In this document: one piece after another, positions 1 to 8,355 of the stretch
How the letters are laid out: every line of letters begins with the position of its first letter
How positions within the stretch are numbered: the first letter of the stretch is position 1
Origin: Lunatimonas sp.
GTDB lineage: Bacteria > Bacteroidota > Bacteroidia > Cytophagales > Cyclobacteriaceae
Length of the DNA stretch: 64,000 bases
Direction of reading: 5' to 3'
Assembly: GCF_020832325.1 (NCBI RefSeq)
Contig: NZ_JAFIEU010000020.1
Coordinates: 1 to 64,000 of the forward strand
Made by a program: the position numbers and the translations under genes
Notes under the pieces: generated by a model
Databases searched by the model: none
What the model was told of the DNA's origin: nothing
The model's input: only the letters and a program-made list of their open reading frames with translations

Positions 1-78
1 ATACTTATAGCATTCCCTGTCCGAGGGAAACTTCTCCTGAAATTCGAATATGGAGAGACTCTTATACCTTTTTTCCAT
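1..78 (-). mobile_element. IS1595-like transposase, N-terminal 26 codons, cut by window edge
   Basis: An open frame starts with ATG at 78 and runs in frame off the left edge. Its 26 residues include SIFEFQEKFPSDRECYKY, which resembles the beginning of IS1595/ISXO2-type transposases, where a motif like FQ..FP....CY.YL precedes the zinc-binding cysteines. Only the N-terminus is in view, so neither the zinc ribbon nor the DDE-type catalytic residues can be checked. Positions 79-226 hold no gene and would contain the outer end of the element; I could not identify its terminal inverted repeat. The call is inferred from a short match and could be wrong. Confidence 0.5.
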
Positions 79-226
79 GAAAACCGTGTTTCAGAGCAAT
101 GTAGGTAGATTTTAGCCATTTTCAAAATGCCTAATTCAATAAGATTATTTTAGGAATCGTGGTAATTTCGTCTCCACTCACGTCTTCGGTTCCCTTCTAT
201 CTGGGGAATCGAAAATACCTAAATGA

Positions 227-1219
227 TTAGGTCATAGCTGGCCTCCTTTCTGTTGAATTCAAATTATGCCTCGCTTCCAACCGGAAATTACTGGGTATGG
301 AAATGTTGGTTTTAGAAACAAGATAGTTGGGGCGCTGGGTTACTTCCTGGTATATTTTCCCTATATACTCACCTATTACTCCCAAGACAATCAATTGCAC
401 GCCGCACAGGAACACCACACTGGCTACTACAGAAGCCCACCCGGTTATCGTCTTTCCCACCCCGACCATAATCACCGCATACAATCCATAACCAAATGCC
501 AGAAACGCAAAAATCAATCCCACTGCCAAAGCAAATCTGAGAGGTTTAATACTAAAAGAAGTAATGCCGTTGCTAGCCAGATTCAGCATATTGACTAGGC
601 TGTATTTGGTAGTACCTGCATATCTTCCTTCCTCACGGTAATAGGTAATCGCCTGCTTGTAGCCAACCCAGGAGCAAATACCCCGCAAATAGATGTTCTG
701 AATCTGGAGGCTGCGGATAATATCAGCTACCTTTCTATCAATCAACCGAAAGTCTGCTCCGTTTCTAATTATTTTATGATCAGCCAGCCAAGATAAAACC
801 CGATAGTATCCCGAGGATGTCCAGCGTTTGAATATCGATGGCTGCCCTTCGTTTTGGCTTATTGCGGTCACGATATCATTACCCTCTTGCCATAGGGCTA
901 TCATTTCAGGAATTGCCTCTGGCGGCTTTTGCATATCCACATCTATGGTGATAATGCAGTCACCATTTGCATGGTCTATACCTGCCTTTAATGCGGCCTG
1001 ATGCCCAAAGTTTCTGGAAAAACTAAGATACTTAATATGTTTATTCCCGGATGAAGCAAGCTCAATTTGCCTCTGGGTATAATCCTGGCTTCCGTCATTG
1101 ACCAAAATGATCTCGTGATTATAACCCCGGATAACGGTGTCAACACGGGCCATCAGAGCCAGAATATTTTCCGCTTCATTGTAGCATGGGACAACAATGG
1201 ATATTAAATAATTATTCAT
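227..1219 (-). CDS. GT2 glycosyltransferase, GtrB/DPM1-like, with two C-terminal membrane helices
   Basis: This 330-residue protein has a GT-A family 2 catalytic domain (about 1-220). It starts with SIVVPCYNEAENI, followed by NDGSQD near residue 41 and the metal-binding DVD at 93-95, in the place of the usual DAD. Two hydrophobic segments at about 226-252 and 259-288 match the GtrB/dolichyl-phosphate mannose synthase layout, in which a sugar is moved from a nucleotide donor to a polyprenyl phosphate at the inner membrane. The start overlaps the end of the upstream GT-C-like gene by 8 bases, so the two are probably co-translated and the lipid-linked sugar may feed that enzyme. The exact sugar cannot be read from sequence. 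Confidence 0.88.
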   Translation of the reverse strand: MNNYLISIVVPCYNEAENILALMARVDTVIRGYNHEIILVNDGSQDYTQRQIELASSGNKHIKYLSFSRNFGHQAALKAGIDHANGDCIITIDVDMQKPPEAIPEMIALWQEGNDIVTAISQNEGQPSIFKRWTSSGYYRVLSWLADHKIIRNGADFRLIDRKVADIIRSLQIQNIYLRGICSWVGYKQAITYYREEGRYAGTTKYSLVNMLNLASNGITSFSIKPLRFALAVGLIFAFLAFGYGLYAVIMVGVGKTITGWASVVASVVFLCGVQLIVLGVIGEYIGKIYQEVTQRPNYLVSKTNISIPSNFRLEARHNLNSTERRPAMT

Positions 1220-2579
1220 TTTCTATAAGGTTAAAGAGGTTATCGGGTTCTTGGGCTTTTCTTTTTTCTATAATTTCATTCACATTGGATTTGGCTGTTT
1301 CACTGTCTTTCCAATCGCCCGTTCTCAAGAAAGTGTGCACCCCCAAAAAAATAAACCATGTAAGACACACTACTACTAAGGGGAATTGATATCGAGTGTT
1401 TCGGGAAAACAACCATTGATCCAACTTACTTACCAACACCAAGGCTATCCCCACCAAACTAAGATACATATAGCGGTCTGCGGTAATTACCGGTCGGGGT
1501 AAGGGAATGATATGGAGCACCAAAAGCAGGTTAATCAAGAAAAACAAAAATCCAAAAACCACCAATCGGTTTCCATTCCAATAATTCTCCCATACAAAAT
1601 ACCCTATAATACCCACTATCAAAATGTATCCATAATAAAAAGGAGGTAGTAATTCTCCGGGAGATATTGGAAATGGATGGAAGAAGTAAAGTTTGGCAGG
1701 TAACAGAAAGCGGAAAATATATTCCACCAGACTATGCATGCCAAATAAAATTCTTTGGTAAAACGGATATCCTCCCACAACTTGGATTGACCCGGTATTA
1801 TTGACCCAAGAGAAATACCAAAATGCCATGGCCAATAGTAAAAAAGCAGATTTTTCTAGCATTACTCTGGAGAACATGGCATTCTTCCATGTCAACCCCT
1901 CAAACCGACCGAAAATATAATCAAAAAGAAACAAGTTGAGGGGAAGTATAATGGCCTGTTCTTTGGAACCAAAACCCAAAACGTATGCCAAAACAGTGAT
2001 TGCTAACCAAAGAAAATGGGAAGTTTGGACATATCGTATATAGCACAAAAGTGCCACTAACGCAAAAAACGCATATAACAGAATTTTGGAAGCACTGATC
2101 CAAGCCACCGATTCCACCTGCAACGGGTGGATAGCAAAGATCAAAGCCGTAAAAAAAGCATAACCAATGGTTTTAGAGTTTGCCTCATGCGGGAGCAATT
2201 GCAAGACTAGTTTTTTAGTGATTTCAAATACCAAAATAGTATTGGCCAAGTGAATGAAAAGACATGCCGTATGAAATGCTGCTGGCTCAATTCCAAATAG
2301 CCATACAATTATACAGTAGAATAGTGAATTGACAGGTGAGTATTGTTGTTGCCAAAAATGCGTAAAATGAAATAGGATAGTGTGTGTAGAGTAATCCTGT
2401 ATCAGCGGGTTTTCCAGCACTTGCCAAGTGTCATCCCATGCAAGTTGAAACCCGTTAAAGAACGTTAGAAGAAAAGCAATGGTACAAATCCCGACAAGTA
2501 AAAAAAACATGGACATCCTACTAAGTTTTCCCACCCATCTGATTGAAGTTAAATGATTAAAAATATACTTCGTTACCAT
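1212..2579 (-). CDS. Polytopic membrane protein, probable GT-C glycosyltransferase (TMTC/ArnT-like)
   Basis: This 455-residue protein is mostly hydrophobic, with about ten or more membrane segments. Its first outer loop, after the first helix at about 24-45, carries FQLAWDD, an acidic pair placed as in GT-C enzymes that use polyprenyl-phosphate sugars. Further features are AFHTACLFIHLANTILVF and FAIHPLQVESVAWIS, the latter typical of TMTC-like O-mannosyltransferases. No C-terminal TPR repeats are present. It is followed with an 8-base overlap by a GtrB-like transferase that could make its donor, so glycosylation of a surface polymer or protein is a fair inference. Its DNA is more A/T rich than the metabolic genes further right. 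Confidence 0.7.
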   Translation of the reverse strand: MVTKYIFNHLTSIRWVGKLSRMSMFFLLVGICTIAFLLTFFNGFQLAWDDTWQVLENPLIQDYSTHTILFHFTHFWQQQYSPVNSLFYCIIVWLFGIEPAAFHTACLFIHLANTILVFEITKKLVLQLLPHEANSKTIGYAFFTALIFAIHPLQVESVAWISASKILLYAFFALVALLCYIRYVQTSHFLWLAITVLAYVLGFGSKEQAIILPLNLFLFDYIFGRFEGLTWKNAMFSRVMLEKSAFLLLAMAFWYFSWVNNTGSIQVVGGYPFYQRILFGMHSLVEYIFRFLLPAKLYFFHPFPISPGELLPPFYYGYILIVGIIGYFVWENYWNGNRLVVFGFLFFLINLLLVLHIIPLPRPVITADRYMYLSLVGIALVLVSKLDQWLFSRNTRYQFPLVVVCLTWFIFLGVHTFLRTGDWKDSETAKSNVNEIIEKRKAQEPDNLFNLIENE

Positions 2580-2818
2580 TCAAAATTTTGTTTGGATAAA
2601 ATTACGAAATACTAAATAAATAAAAAAATAAAAAACAGGACAAAAAAGGACATTATTGGACACTAAAAAACATTTTTATAAAATTCTAAAATATAATATT
2701 AGAAGAGAGCTACGATTTTAAAAATAATTGCGTTCTAAATAAGCCAATCATTTGTCGTATTATAAAAATTTTATAAATTTCGAAAATTATACTCTTTAAA
2801 CCCAAATTACAGACTTTT
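2580..2818. other. A/T-rich divergent intergenic region
   Basis: About 240 bases between the minus-strand GT-C-like gene and the plus-strand HTH gene. The stretch is very A/T rich, with runs of A and several TATAAAA-like tracts, and must hold the promoters of both genes. No clear TTG-N20-TAnnTTTG pair, hairpin or small gene was found. Confidence 0.5.
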
Positions 2819-3046
2819 ATGACACAGCGGGCTAAATCACGATTGGAAATCGCAGATGAATATGGCATATCTGCCAAAACGTTGACCAGATGGCTTAAGA
2901 AAAATAACATTCAACTTTCCAACGGATTGGTTACTTTAAAAGAACAGGCTCAAATTTATGAGGCTTTTGGATATCCTGAAAATAAAATCATAACCTCAGA
3001 TTCGGAGGCAAATCTGGACTCGGACGAAAATCCAGAAAACGAGTAG
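2819..3046 (+). CDS. Small helix-turn-helix protein
   Basis: A 75-residue protein with a likely helix-turn-helix at residues 8-31 (LEIADEYGISAKTLTRWLKK), the pattern seen in transposase- and phage-type HTH_23/28 domains and in small Bacteroidota regulators. After it come a short helix (LKEQAQIYEAFGYPE) and an acidic tail (about 60-75, rich in D, E and S). There is no effector or catalytic domain. It stands alone between an A/T-rich region and a gene-poor stretch with an RHS relic. It may be a DNA-binding regulator or a leftover of a mobile element; I cannot choose between them. Confidence 0.6.
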   Translation: MTQRAKSRLEIADEYGISAKTLTRWLKKNNIQLSNGLVTLKEQAQIYEAFGYPENKIITSDSEANLDSDENPENE

Positions 3047-3433
3047 AAACAAATTCTCAAAATATTACGTTGGCCAAAACTACTCCTGCAACATTTATTG
3101 ACAAAGTTTCTAACCTAAACTTTAAATACCATTCAGACATTTTAGACCCCATATTTTCACTTGCGTAGGTGTTTTGAGACAGCAAAAGCAAGCGATATTA
3201 AAATTAACTATTTAGTTATAAAATCAGTCAACTTTTCCTTATTTATTCCTGACTATGCATGGAAATCCAGTTCGGAGGTAGCACCAAAGGCACCAAACAG
3301 GTCGCATCTTTAAAAAACACTTATATTCTTGCATTCATCACCTTATGTGGATTTGAAACAAAAATTCCTATTTGGCTTTTTGGTTGTTTGTATACTACCT
3401 AAAATCAATGTTGTAGCTTCTGTCGGGGCCTTT
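3047..3433. other. Gene-poor stretch
   Basis: Nearly 390 bases with no convincing gene. A 47-codon frame at 3259-3402 on the plus strand has no recognised similarity and is not supported. The right part leads into the G/C-rich RHS relic. No promoter, hairpin or repeat was recognised. Confidence 0.4.
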
Positions 3434-3617
3434 TTACTCATCGTCCTTCTCGTGTCCTGTGCACCTGTATCGGTATGCACTGTCCTGCACTCCTCCCCGC
3501 AGCCGTAGGTGCCGCAGTCGGGGAAGGTGGCACCTACGAGCATGGACTGTAGCGCCCCGGAAGATTCCGTCTCGGCAATCCCCCGGTCTCGGTCACCCGG
3601 CCCTGCCGGTCGTAGCG
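3434..3617 (-). pseudogene. Decayed RHS/YD-repeat core relic
   Basis: Reading the minus strand, two neighbouring pieces in different frames resemble the conserved core of RHS-repeat proteins. The first (3617-3534) reads RYDRQGRVTETG, like a YD repeat, before a stop. The second (3478-3434) reads AYRYRCTGHEKDDE and then a stop; it matches the RHS core signature YRYTGKEKDDE that normally leads into LYYFGARYY. The frame changes between the pieces and stops lie inside, so this is a relic. The patch is clearly more G/C rich than the flanks, in line with a different origin. Complete RHS proteins are large secreted toxin carriers; nothing else of one remains here. Confidence 0.6.
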
Positions 3618-3662
3618 GGCTTAGTTGGTTCTTGCGCGTGAATCCTCCTCCTTGGACACTTC

Positions 3663-3691
3663 AAAAAAAGGCTGCCCTTCTCGGACAGCCT
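3663..3691 (-). terminator. Rho-independent terminator of the gene at 3719-4177
   Basis: On the minus strand a stem AGGCTG/CAGCCT with two more inner G-C pairs around a mismatch is followed by seven T (3669-3663). It lies 28 bases after the stop of the unrecognised gene that starts at 4177. Confidence 0.75.
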
Positions 3692-3718
3692 CTACTCAAT
3701 TTGTACTCATGCTGATTT

Positions 3719-4177
3719 TTAAAACAACTGCTTGTACAACAGCTCGTTTTCCTGCTCGTGCTTTCGTTGAATGGAAATAACCTTGTGGAGCACTTTCTTG
3801 AAATGGATTTCCTTCTCCAAGACCGTAAACACCGATTCCAAGAAAGCTTTTACCTCCTGTTTAGCTTCTGCTTTGAAATGTAACGTAAAATTATGGTAGC
3901 TGTGATTGCTGCGGATATAGGCGACCGGGCTTCTGTAAAGCTCGCTTAGCCCCCTCAATACACCATACAATGACTGGAAGCGCTCGGAAAGCTCAAAGGT
4001 TACCTCAGAGTAATTACCCCTGTCAGCCGCCTGCCGCCCAAGCAGTCTAACACCCTGTCGCTCAAGTGCCTCTCCAGCAGACAACACTTCCCGCTCCATC
4101 TCTTCTTTGTCCAAGAATAGGCCCGGATTTAAAGAGTTACCGTTATCATCAATTGAGGTTGCCAAGTTACTTCCCAT
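3719..4177 (-). CDS. Unrecognised protein, 152 residues
   Basis: I do not recognise this protein. It has no signal peptide or membrane helix and looks largely alpha-helical: residues about 25-75 and 100-150 are rich in E, K, L and R (for instance LSERFQSLYGVLRGLSELY and AKQEVKAFLESVFTVLEKEI). Near residues 85-105 it has two aromatic and histidine-rich stretches, AYIRSNHSYHNFTLHF. A clean terminator follows 28 bases after the stop, which argues that this is a real, separately transcribed gene. It lies just upstream, in its own reading direction, of an RHS relic. A role as a former immunity or accessory gene is possible but only a guess. Confidence 0.55.
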   Translation of the reverse strand: MGSNLATSIDDNGNSLNPGLFLDKEEMEREVLSAGEALERQGVRLLGRQAADRGNYSEVTFELSERFQSLYGVLRGLSELYRSPVAYIRSNHSYHNFTLHFKAEAKQEVKAFLESVFTVLEKEIHFKKVLHKVISIQRKHEQENELLYKQLF

Positions 4178-4367
4178 CGTTACTTACGTTTATTAGTACT
4201 GAAAATCTGATCGCATTGTTTCATTCAACACCACAAATTTACACAATAATTTTTTATTTACACGTATTCCCTATAGATTTTATAGACTTCTAGTGTAAAT
4301 TGCTTATTGTCAGCCCAAATAAATTCAAAAGTGGAAAATCAATTGGAGCAATATGGTAAAAAAACAC

Positions 4368-5792
4368 TCAAAAGAGATCTTTGATCACCTGTCTGGCAGC
4401 ATGATATCCACACATCCCGTGTACGCCGCCTCCAGGAGGAGTGGAGGAGGAACATATGTAGATTCCTTTGGCAGATGTACGATAAGGGGAAACACGCAAG
4501 GCAGGCCTCGTGAAGATCTGGGTGATGTCCTGCACCCCTGCATTGATATCCCCTCCCACGTAGTTGGGGTTATACAACTCCAAGTCCTCGCTGTTCATCG
4601 AATGGCGCCCGAGCACCAGGTCCTTAAAGCCCGGCGCATATTTTTCAATCTGATTTTCGATAATAGCTGACATGTCCCTCGTGGATCCGGCAGGTACGTG
4701 ACAGTATGCCCAGGCGGTATGTTTTCCTTTTGGGGCGCGGGTATCATCTACCAAACTCTGCTGCGCCACCAAGACGTAGGGGTTGTCGGTATAGCGGCCA
4801 TGCCAGATGATAGACTCAGAATGGGCGATCTCTTCCAAGCTTCCGCCAAGATGCACCGTACCCGCCAACCGGGCATCTCCAGCTTTCCAAGGAATAGGCC
4901 CATCGAGTGCGAAGTCCATTTTATATACCCCGACACCGTATTTATACCGCCCCAATTGCCATTTATAGGTGTTCGAAAAACGGTCGCCTGCAATCTGTAG
5001 TAGCTGCCGGGGACTCACATCAAAGAGGACGGCTCTTGCAGGGGGCAATTCATCGATGGAGTGTATCATATGCCCTGTGCGAATCTCTCCTCCCAGCGAT
5101 TGGAAATAGGCACCGAGCGCATTGGCCAGTGACTGGGATCCTCTTTTGGCTACAGGCCAGCCCCCATGGTGTCCGGCCGTTAACAGCACGAGGGCTATAG
5201 CGGAAGTGGCAAGGTTGGTTAAGGGCTGAATACCGTGCGCTGCCATTCCAGCCCATAGCGCGCGTGTTGATTCTTCTCGAAAGGTTTTGGAAAGAAAATT
5301 GGCCGGCTGAAGTGCCTTCAAACCGAAAGAAGCCAATGCTAACGGGTTTTTTGGGAACCGCAGCGGCCCCAAAAAATCGCCTGAGAGTTCGGCCCATTTG
5401 TCGCGTATGGGGCCAATAAGCGAAAGGTATCGCTGCTTATCCCGTCCAAGCCGATCCGCAGTTTGTTCCAAGGAATGCAGCAACACCGCTGCATCGGCTC
5501 CTTCCGGAAATGGGTGGGCAGCCAAGACTTCCGGATGCAAAAACTCTAGGCCAAATTTCTGAAGCGGCAAAGTCTTGAAAAAGGGAGCCGCTACGGCCAT
5601 GGGATGTATGGCAGAGCAGACATCGTGGTGAAAACCCGGTAGCGTGAGCTCCATAGTCCGCATCCCCCCTCCTATGGTGTCCTTGCCTTCTACCAGCAGT
5701 ACTTGAAGACCTTTCGATTGCAACACAATTGCCGCAGCAAGGCCGTTGGGACCCGAACCCACAACTACCGCATCATATGCATGTTTACCCAT
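4368..5792 (-). CDS. FAD-dependent oxidoreductase, phytoene-desaturase-like (PYROXD2 group)
   Basis: This 474-residue flavoprotein begins with the FAD-binding Rossmann motif VVGSGPNGLAAA (about 11-22), then LLVEGKDTIGGGMRT, the usual CrtI-type adenine and ribose contacts. The C-terminal part ends with the second FAD signature GIYICSSSTPPGGGVHGMCGYHAA. Length and order of motifs fit the CrtI/PYROXD2 family of amine- or isoprenoid-type dehydrogenases. No crtB, crtE or lycopene cyclase lies nearby, so carotenoid synthesis is not supported by context. The gene stands alone, with gaps of 135 bases upstream and 190 bases downstream. The substrate is unknown; the protein is likely cytosolic. Confidence 0.85.
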   Translation of the reverse strand: MGKHAYDAVVVGSGPNGLAAAIVLQSKGLQVLLVEGKDTIGGGMRTMELTLPGFHHDVCSAIHPMAVAAPFFKTLPLQKFGLEFLHPEVLAAHPFPEGADAAVLLHSLEQTADRLGRDKQRYLSLIGPIRDKWAELSGDFLGPLRFPKNPLALASFGLKALQPANFLSKTFREESTRALWAGMAAHGIQPLTNLATSAIALVLLTAGHHGGWPVAKRGSQSLANALGAYFQSLGGEIRTGHMIHSIDELPPARAVLFDVSPRQLLQIAGDRFSNTYKWQLGRYKYGVGVYKMDFALDGPIPWKAGDARLAGTVHLGGSLEEIAHSESIIWHGRYTDNPYVLVAQQSLVDDTRAPKGKHTAWAYCHVPAGSTRDMSAIIENQIEKYAPGFKDLVLGRHSMNSEDLELYNPNYVGGDINAGVQDITQIFTRPALRVSPYRTSAKGIYICSSSTPPGGGVHGMCGYHAARQVIKDLF

Positions 5793-5927
5793 CCTTCCCT
5801 CCTATTTTCATGGTTAACTCAATTATTTGCACACCCCAACATGCTGGAGCTGGTGGAGTCATCTTCAAACCACCTTAAAATATAAATGTTTTGTCTATCC
5901 GACCACCACCTGCGAAGGAACCTGCCC

Positions 5928-6590
5928 TTACTTCACCTCAAAAGGCATCTCAACCCTAATTTTATCCCAACTCAGGGCTATGACCCCCTGCTTGGGACCT
6001 CTTTCCTCCACCGCATAGTTAAGTCGCTGCATGGTATCTTCCAAAGGAATAGGCTCGACCGAGACCCGTACAAGGTCCTCTGACTGGGAGTACTCTTCGG
6101 CTAGGTGCTGATCATACCGCTCGTTGATAATCAGTTCCCATTTTTCCCGACCGGGAATGGTAAAAAACGCGTAGGTTCCCGCCGGAATATCGGTACCGTT
6201 TACGATGACATCGTTGGAAAAAGTCACAGCCGTAGCCCAATGGGATCCGCTTACCCAAACCTGATCGTAGGACACGAGCCCGTTCCAAATAACCCTGCCT
6301 CTAACACCAGGCGATCCATGGTTGATGGTGACGGCGGTGTTACCAACCTTGCTCTGAACCTCTAGCCGCGCACTTCCTCGTTCGGTATCCTCTCTTAAGC
6401 CCCGATTTACACTATCTGCATAGTCCACCAGTTCCGTCAGGTGTTCTTGTTCTAATCTGCTTAATTCCACCTCGGGGGCTAAAGTGCTTTCGGCATCATT
6501 GGCAGTCTCTGCCCGTTCCCCACCACAAGCACTCAATACGAAAAAAATAAACAGGGAAGCAAGTCCCCGTCCAGGAAGTTGATTTTTCAT
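5928..6590 (-). CDS. DUF2911 lipoprotein
   Basis: A 220-residue protein with a lipoprotein signal (FIFFVLSAC, acylated Cys at 22) and a Ser/Glu-rich linker to about 60. Its DUF2911 domain shows the family run of motifs: INHGSPGVRGR, VWVSGSHWATAVTFS, DIPAGTYAFFTIPG and WELIINERYDQH. DUF2911 proteins are common in Bacteroidota and have no settled biochemical role. A short charged linker (about 45-80) separates the lipid anchor from the domain. The gene follows the FAD oxidoreductase start by 135 bases on the same strand, with no clear operon link. It is probably anchored at the outer membrane or inner face of the periplasm. Confidence 0.85.
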   Translation of the reverse strand: MKNQLPGRGLASLFIFFVLSACGGERAETANDAESTLAPEVELSRLEQEHLTELVDYADSVNRGLREDTERGSARLEVQSKVGNTAVTINHGSPGVRGRVIWNGLVSYDQVWVSGSHWATAVTFSNDVIVNGTDIPAGTYAFFTIPGREKWELIINERYDQHLAEEYSQSEDLVRVSVEPIPLEDTMQRLNYAVEERGPKQGVIALSWDKIRVEMPFEVK

Positions 6591-6686
6591 GTGTCTATAA
6601 TTAGTTATTTCTATTTGGTTAAAAGCAAAAATAAGGAAATTGAAAGACTCCCTGCGGTAATTTGTTCCTTTTGTGAAAGGCTTACC

Positions 6687-7565
6687 TCAATACAGAAAAT
6701 CCTTGTCTTTGTATCTGGGACGGGGATAGGTATAGAATCCCTCTCCGGATTTTTCTCCCAGCTTGCCTTTTTCCATATATCCTGCCAACAGGTCCGCAAA
6801 AGCCTGCGTATATTTATCGGGATTGTTTTTGGTCACATGCCAAGCGGTATCCAAACCGATCTGATCCAAAATTCCAAAGGGACCAATGGGCATGTGGAAA
6901 TTGACCATCCAAGACTTGTCGATGTCCTCTACATTCGCCACACCCCTGGTCAGCAGCTTTCCGGCGGCATGGATAAAAGACATCAGCATGGTATTGAAAA
7001 GGTAGCCGGGATATTCCTTTTTCACTACGACCGGCACTTGGTTAAGGCTTCGCCCAAACGCTTCCAGCACAGGAATAATCGTTGGATCTGTCTTCGGATG
7101 GGGCATGATATCCACGAGCCGGGCATAAAAAACGTCGTGAAAGTGCAACGCACAAAACAAAGACGGCCTCCCGGTAGCACCTGCAAGCTGCGACGGCAGC
7201 AAAAAAGACGTATTGGTTGTGAACAGTGTATTGGACGGGGCAATTGCCCCCAATTCGGCCCATACACGTTTCTTGATGTCCAAGTTTTCCGTCACACTTT
7301 CACTCACAAGGTCTGCATCAAGCACGGCTTCCTCTAACTGTGGGATAAACCGAATGGCAGCCATTACCCCCTCTTGATCCTCCGGTAAGTCCATCTCCAA
7401 CTTGGAAAGCTGACCAAAGAGCTTTCGCATCAACTTCGAGGAGCGCTCCAAGGCCAGGGCATCTACGTCATAGATACTAACCCGGTACCCCGATAGGGCA
7501 CATTGCATTGCAATCCTGCTACCTAGGGTACCTGCCCCGACGATACATACATTGCGTATTTCCAT
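6687..7565 (-). CDS. 3-hydroxyacyl-CoA dehydrogenase (NAD-binding and C-terminal domains)
   Basis: A 292-residue protein of the HADH/3-hydroxybutyryl-CoA dehydrogenase family. It would oxidise (S)-3-hydroxyacyl-CoA with NAD. Visible parts: Rossmann motif CIVGAGTLGSRIA (7-19), an acidic ribose-binding residue in YDVD (32-35), TNTSFLLPS (about 117-125), the catalytic His region HFHDV (141-145), and the C-terminal helical domain with PGYLFNTML and GPFGILDQIGLD. The partner acid, normally Glu in LVEV, is Asp here (LVDIM, 152), one residue closer than usual. The HFHDV/LVDIMPHP variant also occurs in other bacterial members, so activity is likely. It lies 22 bases after an SDR gene and is probably cotranscribed with it. 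Confidence 0.85.
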   Translation of the reverse strand: MEIRNVCIVGAGTLGSRIAMQCALSGYRVSIYDVDALALERSSKLMRKLFGQLSKLEMDLPEDQEGVMAAIRFIPQLEEAVLDADLVSESVTENLDIKKRVWAELGAIAPSNTLFTTNTSFLLPSQLAGATGRPSLFCALHFHDVFYARLVDIMPHPKTDPTIIPVLEAFGRSLNQVPVVVKKEYPGYLFNTMLMSFIHAAGKLLTRGVANVEDIDKSWMVNFHMPIGPFGILDQIGLDTAWHVTKNNPDKYTQAFADLLAGYMEKGKLGEKSGEGFYTYPRPRYKDKDFLY

Positions 7566-7587
7566 GTGGTTTAGTTTGAATTGATTG

Positions 7588-8355
7588 CTATACGGTAAAA
7601 CCTCCGTCCACGGTCAAAACGGCACCTGTGGTGTAGCCAGAGGCATCGGAGGCAAGATAAAGTGCGGCGGCACCGATTTCCTCTGGAAGCCCTATCCGCT
7701 TTATCGGAAGTCTTTCCATCATCTTATCCAAGATAGCTTGATTATCCCAAAGGGCTTGGGAAAATTTGGTTTTGATCAGTCCCGGACAAATGGCATTGAC
7801 CCGTATTTGGTGACCGGCCCATTCTTTCCCATAGGCCTTGGTTAAAGAAAGTAAGGCTGCCTTGCTCACACTATATATTCCCAGCCCCTCCTCGGGAGAA
7901 AGACCTCCAATGGAACTGATGTTGATCACAGATGATCTCGTGGATTTGATCAGGTAAGGAAAGCAAAGATTCATCAATTGAAATACCGCCCGAACATTCA
8001 CATTCATAATTTTATCAAATGCCTCCAGCGAGGTTTCGTGAACCAACCCAAAAACAGGATTTGTTGCAGCATTATTCACCAAAACATCAATTTGTCCGTA
8101 CCTCTCCAATGTACTGTTCACCAAGTGTTGGAGTGCCTCGGAATCACCTACATTACAGGCAATACCTGTGACCTCATACCCTTTGCCTGTCAAATCCTCC
8201 ACAACTTTATCCAATGCCTCTTGCTTTCGGCTACTGATAACGACTTTTGCCCCGGCTGCGGCAAATATCTCGGCTGTGGCCAAGCCAATTCCCTTACTGG
8301 CGCCTGTGACAATGGCTACTTTCTCAGAAAGTGAAAACAAGTTAGAGAGATCCAT
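7588..8355 (-). CDS. SDR family oxidoreductase
   Basis: This 255-residue classical short-chain dehydrogenase has the cofactor loop TGASKGIG (17-24), NNAA (94-97), catalytic Ser at about 148 (INISSIGG), and YxxxK at 161-165 (YSVSK). ISSRK at 40-44 has an Arg that favours NADP(H). The C-terminal GGFTV ending fits FabG-like enzymes. The downstream neighbour on the same strand, 22 bases away, is a 3-hydroxyacyl-CoA dehydrogenase, which suggests fatty-acid or carbonyl metabolism. The exact substrate cannot be told. The intergenic DNA upstream holds a TACTTTG sequence at 8378-8384, close to a Bacteroidota -7 element, but no good -33 partner was seen. Confidence 0.87.
   Translation of the reverse strand: MDLSNLFSLSEKVAIVTGASKGIGLATAEIFAAAGAKVVISSRKQEALDKVVEDLTGKGYEVTGIACNVGDSEALQHLVNSTLERYGQIDVLVNNAATNPVFGLVHETSLEAFDKIMNVNVRAVFQLMNLCFPYLIKSTRSSVINISSIGGLSPEEGLGIYSVSKAALLSLTKAYGKEWAGHQIRVNAICPGLIKTKFSQALWDNQAILDKMMERLPIKRIGLPEEIGAAALYLASDASGYTTGAVLTVDGGFTV

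Noticed and set aside
3259-3402. 47-codon plus-strand frame in the gene-poor stretch
   Set aside because: No recognisable family, no promoter or terminator, and it runs into the RHS relic patch; chance is the best explanation.
3343-3543. 66-codon minus-strand frame over the RHS relic
   Set aside because: Its frame does not carry the RHS motifs, which are read in the other two minus frames; it is a by-product of decay.
4353-5397. Several long open frames opposite to or offset from the FAD oxidoreductase
   Set aside because: They are shadows of a G/C-richer gene; none has a domain or a start region that makes sense.
4368-5792. Carotenoid cluster with the CrtA-like gene at 44932
   Set aside because: The two genes are 39 kb apart and no crtB, crtE or cyclase is present between or beside them.
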